NCBI GenBank assembly: GCA_964405335.1
Contig: CAYONP010000005.1
Coordinates: 1 to 64,000 of the forward strand
DNA: 64,000 nucleotides
Source of the DNA: CAYONP01 sp964405335
GTDB taxonomy: Bacteria; Armatimonadota; UBA10988
Direction: 5' to 3'
Numbering within the stretch: the stretch's first letter is position 1; every line of letters starts with the position of its first letter. The notes beneath the pieces are model-generated. The model was not told the DNA's origin, ran no database searches, and worked only from the letters and a program-made list of their open reading frames with translations. The position numbers were made by a program, and so were the translations under genes. Of the stretch, positions 26,201 to 34,406 are shown in pieces.

Positions 26201-27673
26201 CTGCTCGTCGCCGACCACCAGCCGCTCGCGGTCGTCGGTCAAGACGCGGATCGCATGCCGGTCGCGCTGCACCGTGATGGTCGAGCCGGCGCCGAGTGCC
26301 GCGGCCGACTCGGCCAGCACCTGGTCCTGATCGGGCCCGCGGTGGCGAATGAGGCGCAGGCGGTTCGGCTCGGCCAGCAGCACGTAGCCCGAGTGCGCGG
26401 TGTCGACATCGAACGCAATGCCCGCGCGCGCGCCGCGCGGCCACTCGCCGTCGGGCGCCAGGCGGAAGCGAACCTTGTACTGCTCGGGCGCCTGCTCGGC
26501 CACCACGGTGACCGGCCGCTCGCCGGCGAGCAGTTCGGCCAGGGCCAGCTCGCGCTGCGCCTCGACGCGCCAGGCATTCGGGTCGTCGGCCCCGCGGAAG
26601 GCGTAGAGATGGCCGTCGAGCGAGGCGACATAGAGCATGCCCGCCCCGAGCGCCGGCGGCCACATGATGCCCGAGAGCAGGGCCGGCTCCTGGACCGCGG
26701 CCGGCGTCCAGGTCGAGATCACCTTGCCCGTCTCGAGCAGCACCGTCGCGACGGTACCGTCCTTGCCACCCAGGAAGCCGAACGGCCCGATGGTCAGCGG
26801 CGGCGCCGCCACCGGCGCCGAGCGCGGAATGGCCAGTCTGCGCCGGCCGGTCGCGGTGTCGAGGCCGTAGAGATGGCCGTCGCTCGAGCCGAAGTAAAGC
26901 ACACCGTCGCGGACGACCATCGGCGACCAGTTCGAGGTCTGGTCGACCGGCGCGGCGGCGGCCTCGGGCGTGTAGCGCCAGCGCTCCTTGCCGTCGGCAA
27001 GGGCGAGGGCGTAGACCGTGTCGTCGGGCAGCTTGAGATAGACCGTCTCGCCCTCGACCAGGGGTTTCGAGTCGACGATGCCGTCGGCAGGGAACTGCCA
27101 GATCGCGTCGCCCGTCGCGGCGTCCAGCACGTGGAGCCGCCGGTCGTACGACGGGACGTAGAGCCGGCCCTGGTGCTCGGTGATCGCTGAGCCGATCCGG
27201 CCCTCACACTGGTACTGCCAGCGCGGCGAGCCGTCGGCGCGGTTCAGCCCGACCACCAGACCGCTGTCGCCCATGCCGACGATCACCGTCTCGCCGCTGA
27301 CCACCGCGCCGGCGTAAATGACCGTGCCGACCTGCTGAGTCCACCGCTCGGCGCCCGAGCCGGCGTCGAGCGCGGCGACCATGCCGTTGTCGGCGGTGGC
27401 GTAGACGATGCCATCGGCGATCACCGGCTGGCCATAGACCCGGCCGCCCAGGTCGCGTTGCCAACGCACCTCGCCGCTGCGCGCGTCGACGGCGTAGAGG
27501 TGGTTGTCGCGCGAGCCGGCATAGACCAACCCGCCGGCGACCGTCGGCGTGGCGTAGAAGCCGAACTCGGCCTCGAGCTGCCAGGCGAGCTGCAGCGGCG
27601 GATAGACCGGCTGCTGAGCGAGGGCAAGCGGTCCGCAGACCAGCAACAACGCGGACCAGCGAGGCCAGGTCAT
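23300..27673 (-). CDS. Giant secreted protein: PQQ-type beta-propeller plus lectin-like modules
   Basis: A 1457-residue protein starting at ATG 27673, the first start giving a signal peptide (WSALLLVCGPLALAQQ). The frame is open further upstream, to 28285, but overlaps the beta-helix gene. Residues about 30-390 are a PQQ/BamB-like propeller; blades repeat patterns such as GLVYAGSRDNHLYAVDARSG and GIVYATADNGMVAALDAGSG. Beyond about 515 come four or five concanavalin-like modules starting near 519 (WFTDDFMRAGEARGSW), 713, 894, 1076 and 1284 (YANDFERGIGQF), with recurrent W/F-x-D and Y-R-D-x-K/R-N-Y motifs. No catalytic residues are evident. A large adhesive or glycan-binding surface protein is inferred. 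Confidence 0.8.
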   Translation of the reverse strand: MTWPRWSALLLVCGPLALAQQPVYPPLQLAWQLEAEFGFYATPTVAGGLVYAGSRDNHLYAVDARSGEVRWQRDLGGRVYGQPVIADGIVYATADNGMVAALDAGSGAERWTQQVGTVIYAGAVVSGETVIVGMGDSGLVVGLNRADGSPRWQYQCEGRIGSAITEHQGRLYVPSYDRRLHVLDAATGDAIWQFPADGIVDSKPLVEGETVYLKLPDDTVYALALADGKERWRYTPEAAAAPVDQTSNWSPMVVRDGVLYFGSSDGHLYGLDTATGRRRLAIPRSAPVAAPPLTIGPFGFLGGKDGTVATVLLETGKVISTWTPAAVQEPALLSGIMWPPALGAGMLYVASLDGHLYAFRGADDPNAWRVEAQRELALAELLAGERPVTVVAEQAPEQYKVRFRLAPDGEWPRGARAGIAFDVDTAHSGYVLLAEPNRLRLIRHRGPDQDQVLAESAAALGAGSTITVQRDRHAIRVLTDDRERLVVGDEQFAPGRVLVGSAAAAVRLEAVQLQPTETVWFTDDFMRAGEARGSWRTLSGTWTASGVSQEDGFGDKQPDATKSSNPFAYRATETRDGALATTGYWFWDRYRTRAAVRAKGSGLVGLAGYLRDDKTYLAFEWQAAGGGGGERRLVAVVDGQKTVLAKNDGGWQQDQWYEIALELTGGVVEAEIDGRVAVRAQTDLLGQGEVGLLAEQVEFADFDDVSIVGSEDLVETFSAERAGRWRAVAGNWRLEADNPGERDPGVVANHGAPGLLVGGNAAWRNVRVGTTAKVATGAGAGLVAGYRDERNYVALRWGGRGAPAPWRDKLQLIRVRDGAEEVLVQRDGAPPAGEWHRLNLTVEDGWIGAAIGGQRILEAFDPSLSAGLAGLLAAGERVIFDGVTVEEILPPRPVEFTEQFTEEETMAAWSRPSGSWHAAPEQDGTVWHRGMFCGDAWLTVDARLVGSGDSPLRLILAGDGRSAASGYGAVIARDPKGEPNRLLSLEIAGQPAAQASVDLSDADNLRFVRRGRFIGLYADARYLIGTFDQRPQAEAGRSVGIQRQGGRVDLDRVEAGTPNGYDTTFVTAPTAWHVGKGTWETTNRWKCDPRWSFFGGYLDMHPLIWTKADYGGDQQIEAYMAIKMKARDGENRYENASDLCVVLCGDGRDVTSGYALMFAAENNTCALLLKNGKVIGRNDSRDSYFTHIATDDEGTRNFHRHWFHLVLRKAGGRLLAVVDDKVLFDVEDPDPIDSGKAALYTVQNGVMVSRAKLWYEREPAPTPFVDTGALLAAANHGTADEAQTYANDFERGIGQFSGLNPLHPVLISREREAAAGQFGLAISNLVTGGEFGVMAVSDDFRLGDRPRLRFRYKVPPNVALNAYVRARDRWYQLRFTGGEERPAGYRALGDLQARADDTWRAVEFDLAAAFAAAGENEDLTIQRIIFGMLDPVPYRHAGMGVNPQLATWWLDDFSVGP

Positions 27674-27705
27674 GTCACCACGCTCCCGGACGATCTGGAT
27701 GGCGC

Positions 27706-30700
27706 TCAGCGGACGACGAGAATCCGCGTCACACGGCTGACCGCGCCGTTGGGCGACAACACCTCGGCCTCGAGGCGATAAACACCGTGCGGCACCGGCC
27801 GGCCATGCGCGTCGCGGCCATCCCATTGGAGGCTGACGACCCGCCCGGCGGACAGGTTCCGCGCCACCGCGTCGACCGCCTGGCCGCCCAGACCGCGCAC
27901 CGTCACGTTGACCAGGCCCGGCTCGCTCAGGTTCAGCCGGATGCGCGTCACGCCACCGCGGCCGGGAGCCGCCTCGAGGTTGGCAATCTCCGAGCGCGCC
28001 AGCCGACCGAGCCGCGCGACGAGCTCGAAGCGCCGCTCCTCGCCCGCCCGGCCGGGCGTGTAGACATAGCTGCTGCGGGTGTTCAGCAAGACCGTCGTCT
28101 GGCTCTGCAGGTCGCGCAGCTCGACGATCCAGCCGGGCGGCGCCTGGCGGCCGAACGACGGCCAGCTCAGCGTCACCGCCGCGCCGTCGCGGCTGGTCAC
28201 GCTGGCCTGCCAGACCTCCTCGGCCGGACCGGCCGGCCGCAGTTCGCCGGCCAGGCGGGTCGGCCCATCGCGCAGGAACGACCACTCGACCGCCGGCGCC
28301 GCACCCGCTTCAGGCGGCGTCTCGATGGCCAGCGTCTCGGTCAGGCTGCTGCTCAGCCCGAACAGGTTGCCCGCGTCGACTCCGCTCTCGCTGCTCGCCG
28401 TCAAGCCGACCGTCCAGCTCCCCTCTTCCTGCCGCGCCCTCGACCGGCTGACGCCGCCGAGCGGCTCGGGCACGACCAGACTGACGCCGTCACGCAGCGC
28501 CTTGAGCCACAGCCCGGCCTGCGTCGGCAGGGCCGGCAGCAGCGACTCGAAGCCCGGTCGCGTGGTGTCGAAGATGAGCAGTGGAGTGAGTCGGCCGCGC
28601 GGATAGGTCCAGCCGTAGGGCAGCACCGTGCTGGTCCACAGCTCCTGGTCGGCCAGCGTGCCGACGCGCTGCTCATCGACCCGCACTTCGATCGCCTCCA
28701 GGTCCCAGACCAGCGCGTCGAAGAACGGGTTGGCCATCTGGTTCCAGCCCATCTGGAGCGGCAGCTCGTATGGACCCGGTCGTCGCAGGTCGCCGAGGAA
28801 GCGGATCCGTTGCGGTTCGGGTGAGAGCGCCCAGACGCCGTGGCCGGAAGGCAGGATCAGCCGGCCGGCGAGCGACTCGTACCGCTCGGTCTCGGGATTG
28901 AAGCGCAACACCTGCAACGGTCCGCGACCGGTCAGGAGCTGGATGCCCTGCTGGTTCAGGTCGATTGGCAGGCCGAAGAAGCTCGGCCCGGCCGGCAGGT
29001 TGAGGTCGGCAAAGGCGCGCACCTCGAGCGTGACCGGATCGAGCGGCACATCCTGCACCATCACCTGCAGCTCGTGCCGGCCTGGGTCGCGGCTGGTCAC
29101 CCGGATGACGAACTGCCCGTCGCGATCGCTCGGCCCGCCGAGCGAGAGCACGTCGACCTGGCCGGCGCCGCTCCCACCCAGCACCCGCAGATCGGGCGGC
29201 GAGCCGATGATCGGTTGATCGAGCGCATTGCGCAGGGTCACCTGAATGGCCGCCTGCTCGGTCCCATCGCCGGCGATCTGCTCGGGCTGGAGGCCCACCT
29301 TGGAGCGCAGCGGGTCGATCACGCTCGACGGGGCAAAGGCCAGCCGGGGCCGGTCGTCGAGCAGTACATCGACCACCTTGACGCCGACCATGAAGGCGAC
29401 CGGCTCACCCAGGCTCTCGATGAACGCCGTCGTCTTCCCGTCGGCGTCGGTCGGCTCGACCGGGTCGAAGATCCGCACCATCGGCGCCGCGTCGGGGTTG
29501 ACGAACACATCGACGAAGGTATGCGACAGGCCGGTGACCGGCGCATCGCGATCGTCGCGGACGAAGATGTTGAGCATGAACCGCTGCCCGACCTCGGCCG
29601 GCAGCACCAGCGGATCGACCACGATGCGCGAGTTGCTTGGGTCGATCACCGGCCCGTCGTCGGGCGGCTCGCGGAACTCGGCGGTGGGCTTCTGGGTCAG
29701 CGGCTGGCCGACGTTGCGCACCTCGACGGTGAAGGTGACCGGCTCATCGGAGCTGAGAAAACCGCGCGTGATGCCGGCCGAGTCGGTCACGGTGGTCGGC
29801 TGCTGCACCGTCACCACCCCCTGGCCCGGCGGCTGCGGGAGGATCTCGAAGTCACTTCCGGGCAGGCCGGGGATCGGGTTGCTGAACCGGTCGAGCGCGG
29901 TGATCCGGACGGTCGTCTGGCTCACCCCGTCGGCATCCTGCACCAGCGGGTTGACCACCACCAGGCTGCGGTCGCGATCGAGCGGGCCGGGTAGGATGTT
30001 GAACAGATTGCTGGTCGCTTCGAACGGCCCGACGCCGAACACCTGCGGCAGAGTCGCCTTCAGCGAGTAGCCGTCGCCGGACCGGCGGAGGAGGAGATTC
30101 GTGAAGCGCGCGGTGCCGCGGTTCAGGTCCGCGCTCAGGTCGCCGAACAGCGTGGCGCCGGTCGGATTGTCGGACAGGCCGACGATCAACGACTGGCCGC
30201 TGAGCGGGACCAGGCGGCCCGCGGCGTCGAACAGACTGACCGATGGCGCGGGGTCAAACGTATCGCCGGCGACGGTGTTGCCCTGCAGCGTGACGAACTG
30301 AAGCTGGGTCGGCGGGCCGGTGACCAGTGTGTTGCCGCCGAACTCCGAGGTACCGTCGGCGCCGATGGTCGCCGTGCTGGTCAGAAAGTCGCCCGGGTCG
30401 AGGCTGCCCCGCGGGACGGTGAACCGGAAGCGGTTGGTCGTGTCGGTGCCCTGGTTCAGACCGTTGAACGGGTTGGGGTAGCTGCCGGTGCCCGAGTCGC
30501 TGTCGTCGACCGAACCCTCGAGCTGCGTGCCGACGAAGCTGATGCCGCCGCCGAACCCGGTGCCCGGCGCCTCGTAGAGGCTGACCGCCGAGCCGGGCCG
30601 GGCGAACCCGGCGACGATCAAGTCGGTGCCGGCAACCACCGCGAAGTCGATCACCGGGAAGTTGAGCAGGTTGTTCGCCCCGGTGTCGGCGTCGCCGGGA

Positions 30701-32949
30701 TCGTTGCGCGTGGTGCCGTTCGGGTTCTGCGTCCCGCCGTCGAGGTTGATGTTCAGCAGGTTGTTGCCGCTAACCAGGTTGCGCAGGAAGACATTGCTCA
30801 CCCCGGCGTCGTTGGCGCCGTAGATGCCGCTACCGCTGTTGTTGCCGATCAAGTTGCCGCTGCCCGCGGCGGTCCCGCCGATCAGGTTCCGGTTCGCGCC
30901 ATTGCCGAGCAGAATGCCGTGCTGCCCGTTGCCGCGCGGGGTCTGCCGGTCGCCGGCCAGGCCGATCACGTTGCCGCTGATGGTGTTGCCGACGGCAACC
31001 GGCTCAAGCAGCCGGATGCCGTCGCGGCCGTTGCCCGAAATGCAGTTCCCGCGCACCTGGTTGCCGGCGGCGCCACCGGCGAGGTGTACGCCTTCGTCGG
31101 CGTTCGGCAGCACATTGTTGAAGGCGCCGTCGAGGCCGATCGAGTTGCCGGTGATCAGGTTGTCGTTGGCGCCGATCACCTCGACGCCGATCCGATTGCC
31201 GCTGATCACGTTGAACTGGCCCGCGCCGGTGCCGCCGATGGTGTTGTTGTTCGGCCCATTGAAGATGCGCACGCCGGCGAACTGGTTGCCCAGCGCGGCG
31301 GTGCCCCCGACGTTGGTGCCGATGAAGTTGCCCTGCAGCAGGTTGTTGTTCGAGTTATCGGTGATCGAGACGCCGAACCCGTCATTGCCGCCGATCACCG
31401 AGTTGAGCACGTTGACGTTTTGTGTGTTGAGCAGGTGTACGCCGTTCCCGAGGTTTGGGAAAGCGCTCGAGCCACCCGTGTTGGTCCCGATGAAGTTGCC
31501 GTCGAGACTTCCGCCGTCGTGGCCGTTGATCAGGATGCCGCTCGCCCGGTTGGCGCTGATGGTGCTGTTCGTGATGGTCAGACCCGAACCGCCTGCGGCG
31601 CCGACGCCCAGGCCGTCGTTCGGCAGCGGCGCGGTGCCGCCGGTGGCCATGCCGACCGTCGAGTCGGTGATCGACGGGTTGACCACGCTGTCGAAGAACA
31701 GACCGTTCGAGTTGTTGCCGCTGACCGTCGAGTTTGAGATGGTGACGTTGCTGCTGTTCGCCACTCGGACCCCGTCGCCGCCGTTGGGCACGGCGCCGGT
31801 GCCGGCCAGGTTGGTGCCCAGCCGGCTGGTGTTGATGGTCAGGCTGAAGCCGTTGTCCATGAACACGCCGGTGCCGGTGTTGCCGCTGATGGTCGAGTTG
31901 GTGATGGTCACCTGACCCGAGTCCTGCAGCGCCACGCCCTCGCCGTTGTTCGGCAGCGCCGCGTCGGTGGTGCCGTTGGTGCCGATCCGGCTGTCGTTGA
32001 TCGCGATGGTCGAGGTGGAGCTGAACCTGACCCCGGGAGCGCTGTTGCCGCTGACAGTCGAGTTGGTGATGGTCACGTTGCCGGCGTTCTGGATCAGCAG
32101 CCCGCCGGTGTCGTTGGCGATGCCCGCCGTGCCAGCGGCGTTGGTGCCGAGCTTGCTGTTCTGGATGGTCAGGATCGACGAGCCGTCGCCTTCGATGCCG
32201 CGCCCACCGTTGCCGCTGATCACCGAGTTGGTGATGGTCGTGGTGAAGGTGTTCTGGATCCTAATCCCGCCGGCCGCGTTGCCCTCGTCGCTGGTCCCGG
32301 CGCGGTTGGTGCCGATCCGCGCGTTGATGATGTCGTTGCCGTTGCCGGCGTTGACGATCAGCGCTCCGAACTGACCGTTGCGCGAGAGCACCAGCCCCTC
32401 ATTGGCACCCGGCCCACCGAGGTTGTTGTTCGCCGCGCCATTGAACAGCATCACGCCGTTGATGGCGTTGGTCTCGACGATCACCGTCCCGCCCGGACCG
32501 GGCCGGACACCGCTGAACACGTTGATGATATCGTTGCCGTCGGAGCCGTTGATCACCAGCCCGTTGCCCTGGAAGTTGGCGATGGCAATACCGCTCACGA
32601 CGTTGTTGTCGGCGGCCAGGTGCAAGCCGTCGCCGGTCCCCGCCGCGGCGCCGTTGAGGATGATCAGCGGCTCACCCGAGAAGCCCGGCTGGCTCTGGCC
32701 GTCGATCGTCAGCGGGTCGTTGATCTGAGGTAGTGGCGAGAGCAGGTTGAAGAACTGCGTGCCGGTGCCGACGCTGAACGTGATCATGTCGGCGCCGGTG
32801 TTGGCGTTGGCGCTGATGATCGCCTCGCGCAACGACCCGCCGCCGGCGTCGTTGGTGTTGGTCACCACGAAGTTCGCTGCACCGGCGGGTAGAGCAGCCG
32901 CCAGCAGCAGCACGGCGCAGCGGCGAACGAGGCGGGTCCCATCCAACAT
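27706..32949 (-). CDS. Giant beta-helix surface protein with Ig-like domains and FlgD-like C-terminal tail
   Basis: A 1747-residue protein; the ATG at 32949 follows ggagagg by about three to five bases and gives a signal peptide (CAVLLLAAALPAGAA). Near residue 35-45 NTNDAGGGSLREAIISAN matches the N-terminal LREAI region of beta-helix proteins. Residues about 60-750 are right-handed beta-helix turns (repeated ITNSTISGN-like steps; the underlying DNA at about 30960-32600 is visibly degenerate-repetitive). From about 985 there are invasin/Ig-like domains (VRITALDRFSNPIPGLPGSD; IQVTLRNALDQPIIGSPPD). The last 80 residues (SEPGLVNVTVRGLGG, GRDAHGRPVPHGVYRLEAEV) are an FlgD-Ig-like sorting or assembly domain. 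It ends 32 bases before the next giant gene. Confidence 0.85.
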   Translation of the reverse strand: MLDGTRLVRRCAVLLLAAALPAGAANFVVTNTNDAGGGSLREAIISANANTGADMITFSVGTGTQFFNLLSPLPQINDPLTIDGQSQPGFSGEPLIILNGAAAGTGDGLHLAADNNVVSGIAIANFQGNGLVINGSDGNDIINVFSGVRPGPGGTVIVETNAINGVMLFNGAANNNLGGPGANEGLVLSRNGQFGALIVNAGNGNDIINARIGTNRAGTSDEGNAAGGIRIQNTFTTTITNSVISGNGGRGIEGDGSSILTIQNSKLGTNAAGTAGIANDTGGLLIQNAGNVTITNSTVSGNSAPGVRFSSTSTIAINDSRIGTNGTTDAALPNNGEGVALQDSGQVTITNSTISGNTGTGVFMDNGFSLTINTSRLGTNLAGTGAVPNGGDGVRVANSSNVTISNSTVSGNNSNGLFFDSVVNPSITDSTVGMATGGTAPLPNDGLGVGAAGGSGLTITNSTISANRASGILINGHDGGSLDGNFIGTNTGGSSAFPNLGNGVHLLNTQNVNVLNSVIGGNDGFGVSITDNSNNNLLQGNFIGTNVGGTAALGNQFAGVRIFNGPNNNTIGGTGAGQFNVISGNRIGVEVIGANDNLITGNSIGLDGAFNNVLPNADEGVHLAGGAAGNQVRGNCISGNGRDGIRLLEPVAVGNTISGNVIGLAGDRQTPRGNGQHGILLGNGANRNLIGGTAAGSGNLIGNNSGSGIYGANDAGVSNVFLRNLVSGNNLLNINLDGGTQNPNGTTRNDPGDADTGANNLLNFPVIDFAVVAGTDLIVAGFARPGSAVSLYEAPGTGFGGGISFVGTQLEGSVDDSDSGTGSYPNPFNGLNQGTDTTNRFRFTVPRGSLDPGDFLTSTATIGADGTSEFGGNTLVTGPPTQLQFVTLQGNTVAGDTFDPAPSVSLFDAAGRLVPLSGQSLIVGLSDNPTGATLFGDLSADLNRGTARFTNLLLRRSGDGYSLKATLPQVFGVGPFEATSNLFNILPGPLDRDRSLVVVNPLVQDADGVSQTTVRITALDRFSNPIPGLPGSDFEILPQPPGQGVVTVQQPTTVTDSAGITRGFLSSDEPVTFTVEVRNVGQPLTQKPTAEFREPPDDGPVIDPSNSRIVVDPLVLPAEVGQRFMLNIFVRDDRDAPVTGLSHTFVDVFVNPDAAPMVRIFDPVEPTDADGKTTAFIESLGEPVAFMVGVKVVDVLLDDRPRLAFAPSSVIDPLRSKVGLQPEQIAGDGTEQAAIQVTLRNALDQPIIGSPPDLRVLGGSGAGQVDVLSLGGPSDRDGQFVIRVTSRDPGRHELQVMVQDVPLDPVTLEVRAFADLNLPAGPSFFGLPIDLNQQGIQLLTGRGPLQVLRFNPETERYESLAGRLILPSGHGVWALSPEPQRIRFLGDLRRPGPYELPLQMGWNQMANPFFDALVWDLEAIEVRVDEQRVGTLADQELWTSTVLPYGWTYPRGRLTPLLIFDTTRPGFESLLPALPTQAGLWLKALRDGVSLVVPEPLGGVSRSRARQEEGSWTVGLTASSESGVDAGNLFGLSSSLTETLAIETPPEAGAAPAVEWSFLRDGPTRLAGELRPAGPAEEVWQASVTSRDGAAVTLSWPSFGRQAPPGWIVELRDLQSQTTVLLNTRSSYVYTPGRAGEERRFELVARLGRLARSEIANLEAAPGRGGVTRIRLNLSEPGLVNVTVRGLGGQAVDAVARNLSAGRVVSLQWDGRDAHGRPVPHGVYRLEAEVLSPNGAVSRVTRILVVR

Positions 32950-33004
32950 GGCCTCTCCCCGGGGCGGCGCTCCCCTCGACGCCCGACGCGCCACCCATAC
33001 AAGG

Positions 33005-33034
33005 AGTATAGCCCCAAGGGCGAAGCAACGGTAA
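33005..33034 (-). promoter_or_regulatory. Candidate sigma-70 promoter for the beta-helix protein gene
   Basis: Read on the minus strand, a tatact -10 box (33010-33005) is preceded after 18 bases by ttaccg (33034-33029), a weak -35 box. The predicted start of transcription is about 50 bases before the ATG at 32949. The 116-base region also separates the divergent plus-strand gene at 33066, for which no clear promoter was seen. Confidence 0.35.
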
Positions 33035-33065
33035 CGGCTGCACCCGTCGTGGGTCGGAGTCCCTC

Positions 33066-34403
33066 ATGGCTGTCGCCCTCGGAAGCCTGCTGCTCGCCGG
33101 CCTGCGGGCTGTGCCCGCCGCCGGACCGCTGGCCGTCTGCGCCGACAACCCGCGCTGGTTTGCCGGGCCCGACGGCCGGGCGCTCGTGCTAGTCGGCTCG
33201 CACACCTGGAACAGCCTGCAGGACTGCGGCCCGAGCGACCCGCCGCCGGCGTTCGACTGGCCGCGTTACCTCAACTTCCTGGCCGGCGTTGAACACAACT
33301 TCGTCCGCCTCTGGCGCTGGGAACTGACCCGCTGGCAGGCGCACAACACCGGCGGGCAGATGCTCCATTGCAGCCCGCACCCGTGGCCGCGCACGGGGCC
33401 CGGCACCGCGCTCGACGGTAAGCCGAAGTTCGATCTCAGCCGGTTCGACCCGGCCTACTTCGACCGGCTCCGCGAGCGGGTCGAGTCGGCCGGCCGGCAG
33501 GGCATCTACGTCTCGGTGATGCTGTTCGAGGGTTGGGGCATGCAGTTCGTCACCGACGCCTGGCAGTATCACCCTTACCACCCCGAGAACAACGTCAACG
33601 GCCTGGGCGGTGAGGTGACCGATCCGCTGACCATCCACGAGCTGGTCGACCCGGCGGTGACCGCCAACCAGGAGGCCTATGTGCGGAAGGTGATCGAGAC
33701 CGTCGGCGACCTCGACAACGTGCTGTACGAGATCTCGAACGAGAACCACCCCGCCTCGACCGAGTGGCAGTACCACCTGATCCGGCTGATCAAGCAGGTC
33801 GAGGCCGAGCGGCCGAAGCAGCACCCGGTGGGCATGACCTTTCAATACCGCGGCGGCAACAACCAGGCCCTGTTCGACAGCCCGGCCGACTGGATCTCGC
33901 CGAACCCCGACGGCGGCTATCGCGACAACCCGCCGGCCGCGAACGGCACCAAAGTGGTGCTCAACGACACCGACCACCTGTGGGGCATCGGCGGCAACGG
34001 CCCGTGGGTCTGGCGCTCGTTCCTGCGCGGGCTGAACCCCATCTTCATGGACGAGTACGACGGCAATGTGCTGGGCGAGCCGTTCCAGGCCAAGTGGGAC
34101 CCGATCCGCCGCCAGATGGGCTATGCCCGCCGGCTCGCCGAGCGGCTCGACCTGGCTCGGATGATGCCGCGCCCGGAGCTCGCGTCGACCGGCTACTGCC
34201 TCGCCGGCGAGACCCAGATGCTGGTCTATCAGCCGGAGCCCGGCGCGCCCTTCACGGTCAAGCTGCCGCCGGGCGCGTGGCGCGGCGAGCTGATCGACGC
34301 GCGCTCCGGCGAGTCGCAGGGCGTGACGGAGATTGCCGCGGCCGGCGAGCACCGCCTCGAGCCGCCGGGCGAGACCGAGGTGGTGGTGCTGTTGTGGCGG
34401 TGA
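33066..34403 (+). CDS. GH5-like / DUF6298-type (beta/alpha)8 glycoside hydrolase, exported
   Basis: A 445-residue protein with a signal peptide (ALGSLLLAGLRAVPAAG). The sequence VGSHTWNS, then FDWPRYLNFLAGVEHNFVRL, is typical of clan-A-like hydrolases in the DUF6298/cellulase-like group. E226 in YEISNENHPA is the likely acid/base and E330 in IFMDEYDGN the likely nucleophile, matching strand 4 and 7 positions of the fold. The C-terminal 70 residues form a small beta-domain. It converges on the 993-residue gene with only three bases between the stop codons. The substrate is not predictable from sequence. Confidence 0.8.
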   Translation: MAVALGSLLLAGLRAVPAAGPLAVCADNPRWFAGPDGRALVLVGSHTWNSLQDCGPSDPPPAFDWPRYLNFLAGVEHNFVRLWRWELTRWQAHNTGGQMLHCSPHPWPRTGPGTALDGKPKFDLSRFDPAYFDRLRERVESAGRQGIYVSVMLFEGWGMQFVTDAWQYHPYHPENNVNGLGGEVTDPLTIHELVDPAVTANQEAYVRKVIETVGDLDNVLYEISNENHPASTEWQYHLIRLIKQVEAERPKQHPVGMTFQYRGGNNQALFDSPADWISPNPDGGYRDNPPAANGTKVVLNDTDHLWGIGGNGPWVWRSFLRGLNPIFMDEYDGNVLGEPFQAKWDPIRRQMGYARRLAERLDLARMMPRPELASTGYCLAGETQMLVYQPEPGAPFTVKLPPGAWRGELIDARSGESQGVTEIAAAGEHRLEPPGETEVVVLLWR

Positions 34404-34406
34404 GGG

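Noticed and set aside
23261..27190. A 1309-codon open frame on the plus strand opposite the PQQ/lectin protein
   Set aside because: It is antisense to a protein with a signal peptide and repeated domains. The product is a low-order His/Arg/Ala/Val-rich string without motifs. G+C-rich codon bias creates such long antisense frames.
30960..32600. DNA-level repeats in the beta-helix gene as a mobile or satellite repeat
   Set aside because: Repeat similarity follows the protein's beta-helix turns (TNS-x-I/V-SGN) with diverged codons, so it reflects protein structure.
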